NCBI GenBank assembly: GCA_023957235.1
Contig: JAMLHI010000008.1
Span: forward strand, 57,589-121,588
DNA from: Chitinophagales bacterium
GTDB taxonomy: Bacteria; Bacteroidota; Bacteroidia; Chitinophagales; JADIYW01
Reading direction: 5' to 3'
Length of the DNA: 64,000 nt
The translations under genes were made by a program, and so were the position numbers. Shown piece after piece: positions 34,131-43,112 of this stretch. Position 1 is the stretch's first letter. Every line of letters begins with the position of its first letter. The notes below the pieces were generated by a model. The model saw only the letters and a program-made list of their open reading frames with translations. It had not been told where the DNA came from and did not search any database.

Positions 34131-34472
34131 TTACATATTTTCAAAATATTCAATAATCATAACTTTCAGCAACATATCCTGCATATCGCCATCTAGCCTA
34201 GGTGTACCCGCAACTTTATCAAAATGAGGCCAACCTTCTTCATCCTTATATTTTAACTCATAATAGCCAGCCTGTGATAATAAAGTACACACTCCCACGT
34301 GCATTAGTTCTTGCTTTTCTTCTTTAGTAAATTTGGAACGAAGCATACCTAACTCTCTATGGCCTATCAGATAGGTAATTGTCTGTAAATCTGGTACTTT
34401 CCCAAACCTTGCTTGAAGTTGCACTTCTACTTGTCCCCATTTTTCAGGATCTAAATGTATCTCTGTAATCAT
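34131..34472 (-). CDS. Conserved-looking hypothetical protein, 113 aa
   Basis: No domain recognised. A mixed alpha/beta soluble protein without signal peptide; notable segments are FGKVPDLQTITYLIGHRELG, KFTKEEKQELMHVGVCTLL and GYYELKYKDEEGWPHFD. The C-terminal helix MQDMLLKVMIIEYFE is hydrophobic. It sits 3 bp from genes on both sides, so it is surely co-transcribed and translated. Lack of motifs leaves the role open. Confidence 0.8.
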   Translation of the reverse strand: MITEIHLDPEKWGQVEVQLQARFGKVPDLQTITYLIGHRELGMLRSKFTKEEKQELMHVGVCTLLSQAGYYELKYKDEEGWPHFDKVAGTPRLDGDMQDMLLKVMIIEYFENM

Positions 34473-34475
34473 ATT

Positions 34476-35246
34476 TTAATCCAAAATTTCAAACTTGTCC
34501 TTATCTCTCCAAAATCCATACCTAACACGATGATTTTGAATATTTTCTTTAGATAATTGTATGATATAAACTCCTCGTGAGCCTTCTGCATTTAACAGCT
34601 CATCACCCCAATAATCATACACAGCACTCCCCCCAAAATGATGATTATGATGAGTATCCACTCCTATCCTATTGACACCAACTACATAAGATTGATTTTC
34701 TATAGCTCTACATTTCAGTAAATGATTCCAATGTACCTGACGCTTTTCTGGCCAGTTGGCAACATAAATCATTACTTCAGCCATTTCTATATTCCTACTC
34801 CATACAGGGAAACGCAAATCATAGCAAATTAATGGGAAAATTTTCCATCCATTATATTCTATGATTAGTCTTTGAATACCCTTACTATAATATTTGTCTT
34901 CATCTACTAATGAAAATAAATGTCTTTTATCATAGGTTTTAATCTCGCCATCAGGGAATGCACAAATAAGACGATTGAAATATTTACCTTTTTCTTCAAT
35001 AATCATTGATCCTATCATCAGACATCCCAAACGACAAGCTAAGTCATGCATCCACATGACTTCCTTACTATCCATCTTGACAGCCATTTCTACTGAATGG
35101 TTGGTAAATCCTGTAGTAAACATTTCGGGCAGCACAATGACATCAGCATTTGCATCCCATAGCAATTGATCTAATTGATTGAGATTGGCATCTCTGTCTT
35201 CCCAGACAATATCCATTTGAACCAATGCAATTTTCAAATCTTCCAT
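34476..35246 (-). CDS. Nitrilase-family hydrolase, omega-amidase (YafV)-like
   Basis: 256 aa from ATG at 35246; the frame extends to a TTG at 35279, but residues before LKIALVQMDI are not family-like. The catalytic triad is E41 (VLPEMFTTGF), K107 (YDKRHLFS) and C141 (PLICYDLRFPVW). These three motifs fit the YafV/Nit2 omega-amidase branch, which deamidates 2-oxoglutaramate or 2-oxosuccinamate. It heads a tight operon with the 113-aa unknown and the cyclophilin. Confidence 0.92.
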   Translation of the reverse strand: MEDLKIALVQMDIVWEDRDANLNQLDQLLWDANADVIVLPEMFTTGFTNHSVEMAVKMDSKEVMWMHDLACRLGCLMIGSMIIEEKGKYFNRLICAFPDGEIKTYDKRHLFSLVDEDKYYSKGIQRLIIEYNGWKIFPLICYDLRFPVWSRNIEMAEVMIYVANWPEKRQVHWNHLLKCRAIENQSYVVGVNRIGVDTHHNHHFGGSAVYDYWGDELLNAEGSRGVYIIQLSKENIQNHRVRYGFWRDKDKFEILD

Positions 35247-35531
35247 AGTTTTTATTTTCGGAACATATCTCTTTAGCAACCAATATTCTACAAATAGAAC
35301 CTAGTTGTCATTCATGCCCATTTTGATATTTAGCTTCTTCAACCAACGCTATGTCCATGCAAATAAAGACAGATTGAACTTAAAAACCAAAATACCCTAT
35401 CAATAAATTCAATGAATATACTCTAATCATATTATCAAATCTAAAGATGGAGGTAGAAATAGCTATTACTCACTATGTTTCTTTTCAACATTTATAAACG
35501 AATATTTGTTTATCTAATTACTAAACAAAAA

Positions 35532-36140
35532 ATGATGAATCTCATAATTGAATCTAGTAAACTTGAAGATTATCTACAGGAAGACTCCCCAATTATACAA
35601 TGGCAAACTCCAATCATTCAAAAAGTAGTCCAATCTATTTTAAATCAGAGGACAACTCCTTATGATAGAGCTAAAATGGCATTTGAAATCGCAAGAGATC
35701 AAATTAGACATTCTTTTGACACTCAATATCCAGATATATCTATCACAGCAGAACAAACTATGATTTCACAAGAAGGAATCTGTTTTGCAAAATCACATCT
35801 CTTGGCTAGTCTGTTAAGAGCAATGGACATTCCTGTAGGCTTCTGTTATCAAAAAGTAATAAGAAAAGGCACTATTGAATCTGGATATGCACTTCATGGG
35901 CTGAATGCTATTTATCTGGAGGAAGTAGGTTGGTTTAGAGTAGATCCTCGTGGCAACAAAACAGGTGTCAATTCACAATTTTCAGTCAAAGAGGAAATGT
36001 TAGCCTATCCCATCCGACCAGAATTAGGAGAAATAGATTATCCAAACGTCTTTGTTCATCCTTTGTCGAGTGTCATCCATTCCATGTATTCATCGAAAAA
36101 CACACAAGAGCTATTCTTCAACAGGCCTAAAGAAATTTAA
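35532..36140 (+). CDS. Transglutaminase-like cysteine peptidase fold protein
   Basis: 202 aa from ATG at 35532 (the frame is open from 35475, giving a less likely hydrophobic extension). The Cys-His-Asp triad of the transglutaminase-like superfamily is visible: C84 (QEGICFAKSHLLASLLRAM), H122 (YALHGLNAIYL) and D138 (WFRVDPRGN). There is no signal peptide with this start. Bacterial members are mostly peptidases or amidases; the substrate is unknown. Confidence 0.88.
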   Translation: MMNLIIESSKLEDYLQEDSPIIQWQTPIIQKVVQSILNQRTTPYDRAKMAFEIARDQIRHSFDTQYPDISITAEQTMISQEGICFAKSHLLASLLRAMDIPVGFCYQKVIRKGTIESGYALHGLNAIYLEEVGWFRVDPRGNKTGVNSQFSVKEEMLAYPIRPELGEIDYPNVFVHPLSSVIHSMYSSKNTQELFFNRPKEI

Positions 36141-36159
36141 AAGCCAATTCTATATTTGA

Positions 36160-36798
36160 TTATCGCTTTAAATAAAACTTAGGGAGAGAAAGATGATATT
36201 TTACAACAACAATTCTAATCAAAATAATGAGTAGCATACTAAAAATTCGAGTCCAAAACAGATGTACTCCCAAAGCACCTAAAATAAAGTATAAAACAGC
36301 TCCCGCTACACAAGCCATCACATAGATTTCATGATAAAAAATCAATGGTACAGTATTCAATAGCACATCTCTAATCACCCCTCCAAAACAAGCTGTAATT
36401 GTACCTAAAGCTATACATATCTCGATACTCAACCCACTTTTAAGACCCAATTCTATACCATAAATAGTAAAGAGTCCCAAACCGATAGCATCAAAAATAA
36501 ACAATATATAAGGTATTTTTTGCAACCATTTACCAGCCAACATTGCGATGATGGCAGCAATAGAAATCACAACAATCGCAATATCATTTTTCAACCAAAG
36601 CACTGGAAAGTTCCCTATCAAAATATCTCTCAAAGTACCTCCACCTATTGCTGTCACAAAAGCCAATACAACAACTCCTACTGGATCAAAACGTTTGGCT
36701 ATTCCTGCTAAAGCTCCCGAACAAGCAAAAGCAAAGGTGCCTAAGATATCCATTAAAAAAAGGAGGTTGTCATTCACCCATAATATTTCTTCTGTCAT
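36160..36798 (-). CDS. TRIC-like cation channel family protein (YadS/UPF0126)
   Basis: 212 aa, seven predicted helices made of two homologous halves. Each half has the pore motif: GTFAFACSGALAGIAKRFD with TAIGGGTLRDILIG, and later GTITACFGGVIRDVLLNTVPLIF. This matches prokaryotic trimeric intracellular cation channel relatives (K+-permeable); some members were linked to glycine uptake. It converges on the transglutaminase gene and lies upstream of the cbb3 block on the same strand but 96 bp away. Confidence 0.92.
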   Translation of the reverse strand: MTEEILWVNDNLLFLMDILGTFAFACSGALAGIAKRFDPVGVVVLAFVTAIGGGTLRDILIGNFPVLWLKNDIAIVVISIAAIIAMLAGKWLQKIPYILFIFDAIGLGLFTIYGIELGLKSGLSIEICIALGTITACFGGVIRDVLLNTVPLIFYHEIYVMACVAGAVLYFILGALGVHLFWTRIFSMLLIILIRIVVVKYHLSLPKFYLKR

Positions 36799-36894
36799 TT
36801 ATTCAAAATATAATGAAAATTAGATTTACTTCAATATAAAAGTAAAAGATAATTGACTGATGTCTAAAAGTAAAATATAAGAATAATCAAGCTC

Positions 36895-37602
36895 TTAATG
36901 TTCACAACATTTCTCAACGCAATTGGCATCAGCATTAAATGATGGGCTGATATAAGGAATTCCCAAATTCATACCTCTAAGTATCATTAACACACCCATG
37001 AATACTATCCAAATAGGAATTATCTTTTTAAAATACGATTTCACTGAAGCTTTGAGCCATTGACTAGAAACAACTAATATTGACATCAATGGCAAGGTCC
37101 CTAAGCCAAAGAAAAACATCAATATTGCAGCATTCCCAATACTTCCAGTAGCAAAAGCAGATACTAGCGCCATATATACCAACCCACATGGTAGAAGTCC
37201 ATTGAGTAATCCAATAGTCAAAAAAGTAGAAAATGATTTTTGTTTTTTCATCTGCTGACCTAGTAGCATTGATACCTTGACACCCAGTTTTCCACTACTT
37301 AGAAAAGCTGGCCGATATTGATAGAACCATGCCAAAATCAATATCAATACTCCACCCAAAATGGATAAAAATTGTTGAAAACCAAATATTTGAAAACTAC
37401 TACCTAGCCAACCTAATATACCACCCATGGCAGCATAGGTCAGCGCTCTCCCTAAATTGTATAAAAAAATATTAGCAAATTTTTGAACAGGAGGCATTTG
37501 GTGCACGGGAAGACTCAAAGCAATAGGACCACACATCCCTATACAATGAAGACTGCCTAAAAGGCCTATACTTAATCCCGTTAATATTGGAAAAAAATCC
37601 AT
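36895..37602 (-). CDS. SafE/TauE-like membrane protein of the cbb3 cluster
   Basis: 235 aa, about six helices. N-terminal GLLGSLHCIGMCGPIALSL with its Cys-x3-Cys pair, and the NGLLPCGLVYMAL motif, are typical of the UreH/SafE-like family usually encoded with ccoGHIS; distant relatives transport copper or nickel. The C-terminal ADANCVEKCCEH tail is Cys/His-rich and could bind metal. It is the last gene of the cbb3 accessory run, 10 bp after ccoH. A part in copper supply for CcoN is likely but inferred. Confidence 0.88.
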   Translation of the reverse strand: MDFFPILTGLSIGLLGSLHCIGMCGPIALSLPVHQMPPVQKFANIFLYNLGRALTYAAMGGILGWLGSSFQIFGFQQFLSILGGVLILILAWFYQYRPAFLSSGKLGVKVSMLLGQQMKKQKSFSTFLTIGLLNGLLPCGLVYMALVSAFATGSIGNAAILMFFFGLGTLPLMSILVVSSQWLKASVKSYFKKIIPIWIVFMGVLMILRGMNLGIPYISPSFNADANCVEKCCEH

Positions 37603-37612
37603 GAACTAAAAT

Positions 37613-38050
37613 TTATTCCACAAATAGTTTCTCATCACTATAATAAAACTTGGCATCATTTGTCCATTGAGTTCTCACTTTATAAACTCCTTTTTTCAAT
37701 TTGGACTTAGGAATAAAACAATATCCTGAATCATTAGGAGTCAGTTGAAAAGAAATATCTAGATTTTGATTATCTGGCTTTAGAAATTTGATATCCGCAT
37801 TTTGAATATGTTGGAAAGAAGAGGAAGGCATTCGAATAATAATGACAGAGTCATTCTGAGTAAGCAAACTCTCCTTTTGGATACTTTTTAAAGCATCTTG
37901 ACCATCAATTAATTTCTGATAATCTTTTTCTAGTGAGTAATAATTTTCATCTATCATCTCATTGGATTGCTGCATAGATAGATAGACCATGAATATCATT
38001 CCAACCAAGAATAAAACGATGGTTATTAATATTTTATATCCCCAGTTCAA
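37613..38050 (-). CDS. ccoH: FixH/CcoH family cbb3 assembly protein
   Basis: 145 aa. One N-terminal membrane helix (about 6-25), then the FixH opening QQSNEMIDENYYSLEKDYQKLIDG, and a periplasmic beta-domain (DISFQLTPNDSGYC, KGVYKVRTQW). FixH-type proteins associate with CcoN and CcoP during cbb3 assembly. It lies 6 bp downstream of ccoG. Confidence 0.9.
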   Translation of the reverse strand: MNWGYKILITIVLFLVGMIFMVYLSMQQSNEMIDENYYSLEKDYQKLIDGQDALKSIQKESLLTQNDSVIIIRMPSSSFQHIQNADIKFLKPDNQNLDISFQLTPNDSGYCFIPKSKLKKGVYKVRTQWTNDAKFYYSDEKLFVE

Positions 38051-38056
38051 ATTTCA

Positions 38057-39466
38057 CTACTTAAAAGGTCCTAAAAAATTAATTTTCACACTCTTTATCA
38101 ATTCACCTTCTTTATCATAAATTCCAATCTTCATTTTGGAATTTCGTCCTTTAAGAGTATTTGCCGGTCTATCAATAAAAAAAGTGATTTTATTCATTTG
38201 CTCTTTCTTCAAAACAATTCCTTCCGCATGGCCAATAATTCTAATATTCCCTTCTACATCAATGAGTTTGAAATCTACAGGAACATCCTGATTAGATTTA
38301 TTGATAATTTTTGCATCAAAAAGGTTACTGACAGTGCCATCTTCTGCCACTTGGAATGTCTGACCTTTTACTCTACCAATATAAGTATCATAATTGCTTC
38401 TAGTAGCTATCAATACAACAAAGAAAATCACCAAAAGAGATAATAATATTGAATAGGCTTTAACTTTAGTGGTTACTTTTGATTTCTGTCCCGATTGAAT
38501 TTCATTTTCAGAAGCATATCGTATCAACCCTCTCGGTAAATCTATTTGATCCATGACATCATCACAAGCATCTATACAGGCAGTACAGCCGACACATTCC
38601 ATCTGCACTCCATTGCGAATATCAATGCCCGTTGGACAGACCACTACACATTTGCGACAGTCAATACAATCTCCTAGATTATCAGCTTCCTTATTTTTTA
38701 ATTTTCCTCTTGGTTCTCCTCTTACATAATCATAAGAAATCTGCATAGTATCTTTGTCATACATGACTCCTTGAAGGCGACCATAAGGACATATTGTTGT
38801 ACAAACTATATCTCTGACATAAGCAAAAACAATATAAAACATGGTTGTAAACACAAGCAAACCTAATAATAATCCAATATGGTCAAAAACAGGCTCTCTT
38901 ATGATTTTCATTAATTCATAAGAACCAATAATATAAGATAGAAATGCATTAGCTATTAAAAAAGAAACTGCAAAAAATAAGATTTGCTTTACACTCTTTT
39001 TAATAATTTTCTCTTTATTCCAAGGTGCATTATTCAATTTTCGTTGTTGAGCGGGTGTTCCTTCTATCCACCATTCAATTTTCCTAAAAACAAACTCCAT
39101 AAAGATAGTCTGTGGACAAGCCCAACCACAAAACAAGCGACCATAAACAACAGTAAATAAAACAACAAGTATAATTCCTGTAATAAATGCAACCGCAAAA
39201 ATAAAGAAGTCATTCGGCCAAAATATTTTTCCAAAAATCGTGAAACGGCCTTCTAATAAGTTGAATTGTAAAAACTGATTGCCATTAATATGTATCAATG
39301 GCATAATAAAAAATATAGCCAGATAAAAATATGCTAAATAATTTCTGACTTTATAAAACCTCCCTGAGGGCTGAGTCGCATAAACCCATCTTCTACTGCC
39401 ATCTTCATCCACCGAGCTTACTCTCGAACGAAAACTTTCAGCATCTTTCTGGCTACGTATATTCAT
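38057..39466 (-). CDS. ccoG: Cytochrome c oxidase accessory protein CcoG (FixG)
   Basis: 469 aa. Membrane helices in the first 200 residues include the FixG CGWACPQTIFMEFVFR and CTTICPYGRLQGVM motifs. Two [4Fe-4S] ferredoxin motifs follow: CIDCRKCVVVCPTGID and CVGCTACIDACDDVM. Another helix and an Ig-like C-terminal domain (about 370-469) complete the family layout. CcoG is proposed to reduce Cu2+ for insertion into the cbb3 active site. 97 bp separate it from ccoP upstream. Confidence 0.97.
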   Translation of the reverse strand: MNIRSQKDAESFRSRVSSVDEDGSRRWVYATQPSGRFYKVRNYLAYFYLAIFFIMPLIHINGNQFLQFNLLEGRFTIFGKIFWPNDFFIFAVAFITGIILVVLFTVVYGRLFCGWACPQTIFMEFVFRKIEWWIEGTPAQQRKLNNAPWNKEKIIKKSVKQILFFAVSFLIANAFLSYIIGSYELMKIIREPVFDHIGLLLGLLVFTTMFYIVFAYVRDIVCTTICPYGRLQGVMYDKDTMQISYDYVRGEPRGKLKNKEADNLGDCIDCRKCVVVCPTGIDIRNGVQMECVGCTACIDACDDVMDQIDLPRGLIRYASENEIQSGQKSKVTTKVKAYSILLSLLVIFFVVLIATRSNYDTYIGRVKGQTFQVAEDGTVSNLFDAKIINKSNQDVPVDFKLIDVEGNIRIIGHAEGIVLKKEQMNKITFFIDRPANTLKGRNSKMKIGIYDKEGELIKSVKINFLGPFK

Positions 39467-39563
39467 TATAAAAAACTTAAAGGTCTTTTAGTTGGCACAA
39501 TGAACAAATAAAATTTATTAAGTTTCAGTGTTTTAGCCAACTAAAAGACAATATAATATTTAA

Positions 39564-40616
39564 TTAATTTGCAGCTACAGGTTCTTCTTCATTATAAATT
39601 TCACCTTCAGCAGCTTTTGCATTAGCAGGATTTGTTCCTTTTAATGAGTGTATATATGCTACGACTTGGGCAATCTGATTAGGGGATAAATCATCTTTCC
39701 AAGGCACCATTCCTTTATCTAAAACTCCATATTTAATAGTAGAGAAAACATCTTTGACACTACCTCCATGCAACCAAAATTCGTCAGTCAAATTAGGACC
39801 TATTGTTCCTCCGCCATCATTTCTATGACAAGCAACGCAATTTGCATCAAATATTTTCTTTCCACTCTCAATACTAGCAGCATCTGTCAATAATTTTACA
39901 GAATTTTCATCAATACTTGGTTGTATTTTCAGATATTCAGCATGTGCAGCTTCTGCAGCAGCCATCTCTATATTATATTCTTCAATTTGCATGGGTGCAG
40001 ATTTACTGACATGATAGACCCATAGATACACAAAAGCAATGACTATTGAACCTAAAAATGCAATTGTAAACCATGGTGGTGTTGCATTATCCAATTCTTT
40101 GATTCCATCATAAGAATGTTCCATTTCAATCTCACCTTCTTCCTCTATAGGCCTGAACTTATTGAGTCTTTCCCATAAACTAGCAATACCATTAACAGGT
40201 TTTCCACTCACCAAAGATTCATGTTTTCCCAACAACTGGATAGAATGATGTGCCAAAATAGCAATAGCTACTAATTCAACTAGGATAATAGAAAACAATA
40301 CCCATGAAGTTGTATTAAACTGACTAAATGCAGATGCTTGTGCAGAAGATGAAGCAAATAGACCTACAAGGGTCAAAACGCTAAGTACTTTAGACTTCTT
40401 TCCAAATTTCAATTCTGCTTGTAAATACAATACTCTTGCAAGAGCAATCAGGGGAATCACTAAAAATATAGCCACCAACATCAAAAGCATATCCGTATTA
40501 AAAGACAGAAATTCTGCTTCAGGTGCAGAGTAAGTACTCTGAGCCATTAAAGGAGCATTAGACAGAAACACCGCCGATAAGGCTCCCAATATTTTATATT
40601 TTAAACTTTGTTTCAT
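39564..40616 (-). CDS. ccoP: cbb3 oxidase subunit CcoP, single-heme form
   Basis: 350 aa. An N-terminal hydrophobic signal-like helix (1-25), three further helices (about 42-64, 105-122, 183-202) with the CcoP-type DNATPPWFTIAFLGSIVIAF segment, then one cytochrome c domain with heme site C260-V-A-C-H264 and a likely axial Met in GVLDKGMVPW. Proteobacterial CcoP has two hemes; only one is encoded here, which I believe is usual in Bacteroidota. The Ala/Glu-rich region near 215-235 is a linker. It sits directly downstream of ccoQ. Confidence 0.95.
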   Translation of the reverse strand: MKQSLKYKILGALSAVFLSNAPLMAQSTYSAPEAEFLSFNTDMLLMLVAIFLVIPLIALARVLYLQAELKFGKKSKVLSVLTLVGLFASSSAQASAFSQFNTTSWVLFSIILVELVAIAILAHHSIQLLGKHESLVSGKPVNGIASLWERLNKFRPIEEEGEIEMEHSYDGIKELDNATPPWFTIAFLGSIVIAFVYLWVYHVSKSAPMQIEEYNIEMAAAEAAHAEYLKIQPSIDENSVKLLTDAASIESGKKIFDANCVACHRNDGGGTIGPNLTDEFWLHGGSVKDVFSTIKYGVLDKGMVPWKDDLSPNQIAQVVAYIHSLKGTNPANAKAAEGEIYNEEEPVAAN

Positions 40617-40626
40617 TAGTTATAAT

Positions 40627-40791
40627 TTATTTGTCATTTAATGGAAGTTGCTCAATATGTTCAAGTTCTTTTGTATTCAATTTAAAAACCCACAAAGTGA
40701 CTAATACAAAAAATACAACAAAAAGAACAAGAGATATTACGGGGTATATTCCTACTCCATCAATAGTCGTTAAATAATTTGAAAACTTCAT
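40627..40791 (-). CDS. ccoQ: CcoQ/FixQ, small cbb3 subunit (54 aa)
   Basis: Found by translating the ccoNO-ccoP gap. 54 aa: MKFSNYLTTIDGVGIYPV, a membrane helix (ISLVLFVVFFVLVTLWVF) and a charged tail (KLNTKELEHIEQLPLNDK), the classic FixQ shape. It starts 6 bp after the ccoNO stop and ends 10 bp before ccoP. CcoQ stabilises the cbb3 complex. Bacteroidota usually have it in this position. Confidence 0.92.
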   Translation of the reverse strand: MKFSNYLTTIDGVGIYPVISLVLFVVFFVLVTLWVFKLNTKELEHIEQLPLNDK

Positions 40792-40797
40792 ATCCTT

Positions 40798-42924
40798 TTA
40801 TTTTTGAGCAGATTCTCCTTTAATATCCTTACCCACTCTTTGTAAGTATGCAATCAGAGCAATAATTTCTTTATTAGGGCTGATTTCAATATCTGCAGAT
40901 TTCAAACTTCTAACAATTTTCTCAGCCTGTTTCTTCAAGTCATCATTTGCAATATCCTCATAATTATCAGGGTAAGGCACTCCAAGTTGACGCATTGCAT
41001 GAATCTTAGAACGCGTGGTAGCAGTATTCAAATCATCCTCAAATAAGAATGGATATTTAGGCATTATTGATTTTTCAACTACATCAGCAGGATTCAACAT
41101 GTGGAAGAAATGCCAGCTATCTGGATATTTTCCACCAATTCTTGCCAAATCTGGGCCTGTACGTTTACTTCCCCATTGATAAGGATGGTCATAAACAAAT
41201 TCTCCTGCCTTAGAATACTCACCATATCTAGCCACTTCATATCTGAATGGACGAATCTGTTGAGAGTGGCAGTTATAACATCCTTCTCTGATATATATAT
41301 CACGTCCTTGCAATTCTAATGGAGTATAAGGTTTCACACTCGCAATAGTAGGAATATTTGATTTCACTAAATAAGTAGGGATAATTTCAATGATACCACC
41401 AATGGATACTACTATCAAGCTCAATACTAATAATACAATAGACCTACGTTCAATAACGCTATGCCAAAATTCATTTTTAGGAGCTACATAAACTTTAGGT
41501 AATGGAGCTGCTTCCACATCTTCTGTTTCAACAAATTTACCTTGTTTAGTAGATTTGTATAAGTTGTACACCATTACAATTAATCCAGCTAAGAATAATC
41601 CTCCACCAATAGCTCTCAAAATATAGAAAGGCACAACTGCACTCATGATATCAATAAACTGATACTCTAATTGTCCTTCAGGAGTAAATGATTTCATCAT
41701 AAAATAGGATCTAAAAGCTCCCATATACAATGGAATAGCATATACAACAATACCTAAGGTTCCTAGCCAGAAATGCGTATTTGCTAGTTTGTCAGAGTAA
41801 AGTTTTGTATTGTATAATCTCGGTATCAACCAGTACAACATTCCAAAAGTCATAAAGCCATTCCATCCCAATGCTCCAATATGTACGTGTGCTACAGTCC
41901 AATCTGAATAGTGAGAAATTGCATTGACATTTTTCAAAGACAACATTGGACCTTCAAATGTACTCATACCATAACAAGTAACACCGACAACGAAAAATTT
42001 CAAAATAGGATTCTCTCTTACTTTATCCCAAGCTCCACGAAGTGTGAATAATCCATTCAACATACCTCCCCAACTTGGCATAAGTAACATCAATGAGAAT
42101 ACAGTTCCCAATGATTGTGCCCACTCAGGAATTGAAGTATAAAGCAAATGGTGAGGGCCTGCCCATATATATAGGAAAATCAATGACCAAAAGTGAACAA
42201 TACTTAATCTATAAGAGTAAATAGGACGTTCAGCAGCTTTGGGCAAGAAATAATACATCAATCCCAAATAAGGGGTAGTCAAGAAAAACGCTACTGCATT
42301 GTGACCATACCACCATTGTACTAATGCGTCTTGGACACCGGCATAAATAGGATAACTTTTAAACAATCCAAAAGGAATTACCAAAGAGTTGACAATATGA
42401 AGCATTGCAACAGTCACCCATGAACCGATAAAGAACCAGATAGCAACATATAAGTGACGCTCTCTACGGGTAAAGATAGTACCAAACATATTGATACCAA
42501 ATAACACCCATATCACTGCAATAGCGATATCTATAGGCCACTCTAATTCAGCGTATTCTTTAGCTTGTGTGAATCCCATCATCAAGGATACCGCTCCAGC
42601 GACAATAATTAATTGCCAGCCCCAAAAGTGAATTTTTCCAAGCTTCTCACTCCACATAGCAGTTTTCAACAGCCTAGGAATCGAATAATAAACTGCTGTA
42701 AAAATACCATTGCCAACAAAGGCAAAAATAACAGCATTGGTATGCACTGGTCTCAAACGGCCAAATGCAGCATACGGAAACAAATCGCTCAGGTTAAAAA
42801 TAGGGTTTGCAAGCTGAATAGCTGCAATCAATCCTATTAACATCCCTACAAGTCCCCAAAAAATTGTTGCATAGGCAAACAATCTGGGAAGCCTGTTGTC
42901 ATAAGTGAATTTTTCTAATTGCAT
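40798..42924 (-). CDS. ccoNO: cbb3-type oxidase catalytic subunit, CcoN-CcoO fusion
   Basis: 708 aa. Residues about 1-470 are the 12-helix CcoN: CuB and heme histidines are in RPVHTNAVIFAFVGNG, YGHNAVAFFLTTPYLG, GPHHLLYTSIPEW and VAHVHIGALGWNGF, and the Tyr of the C-family is expected in the neighbouring helix. After a linker and a membrane helix (about 494-515) comes CcoO with one c-type heme motif, CYNCH near residue 548, and GSKRTGPDLARIGGKY. The N-O fusion is a Bacteroidota feature. It is the catalytic core of a high-affinity terminal oxidase, followed by ccoQ and ccoP, and preceded by ccoS (20 bp). Confidence 0.97.
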   Translation of the reverse strand: MQLEKFTYDNRLPRLFAYATIFWGLVGMLIGLIAAIQLANPIFNLSDLFPYAAFGRLRPVHTNAVIFAFVGNGIFTAVYYSIPRLLKTAMWSEKLGKIHFWGWQLIIVAGAVSLMMGFTQAKEYAELEWPIDIAIAVIWVLFGINMFGTIFTRRERHLYVAIWFFIGSWVTVAMLHIVNSLVIPFGLFKSYPIYAGVQDALVQWWYGHNAVAFFLTTPYLGLMYYFLPKAAERPIYSYRLSIVHFWSLIFLYIWAGPHHLLYTSIPEWAQSLGTVFSLMLLMPSWGGMLNGLFTLRGAWDKVRENPILKFFVVGVTCYGMSTFEGPMLSLKNVNAISHYSDWTVAHVHIGALGWNGFMTFGMLYWLIPRLYNTKLYSDKLANTHFWLGTLGIVVYAIPLYMGAFRSYFMMKSFTPEGQLEYQFIDIMSAVVPFYILRAIGGGLFLAGLIVMVYNLYKSTKQGKFVETEDVEAAPLPKVYVAPKNEFWHSVIERRSIVLLVLSLIVVSIGGIIEIIPTYLVKSNIPTIASVKPYTPLELQGRDIYIREGCYNCHSQQIRPFRYEVARYGEYSKAGEFVYDHPYQWGSKRTGPDLARIGGKYPDSWHFFHMLNPADVVEKSIMPKYPFLFEDDLNTATTRSKIHAMRQLGVPYPDNYEDIANDDLKKQAEKIVRSLKSADIEISPNKEIIALIAYLQRVGKDIKGESAQK

Positions 42925-42944
42925 AAAAAAAATAATTGGTTGGT

Positions 42945-43112
42945 TTAAATATTTGTTTTAGTTTCTTCTTTAGGTTTAGAATCAAATAACATTCTATGTG
43001 CTGGTGAAAAATCATCGTCAAATTGCCCGTCTTTTACACTCCACAAAAAGGCTATCAAAAAGCCTCCAGCTATCATCACGCTGATAATCAACATTATAAT
43101 TATTGCACTCAT
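42945..43112 (-). CDS. ccoS: cbb3 assembly protein CcoS (55 aa)
   Basis: Found by translating the gap between the copper ATPase and ccoNO. 55 aa: a membrane helix (MSAIIIMLIISVMIAGGFLI), then the CcoS hallmark FLWSVKDGQFDD and a short charged tail. Its ATG overlaps the ccoI stop (ATGA at 43109-43112), showing translational coupling. CcoS is needed for cofactor insertion into cbb3 oxidase. Confidence 0.93.
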   Translation of the reverse strand: MSAIIIMLIISVMIAGGFLIAFLWSVKDGQFDDDFSPAHRMLFDSKPKEETKTNI

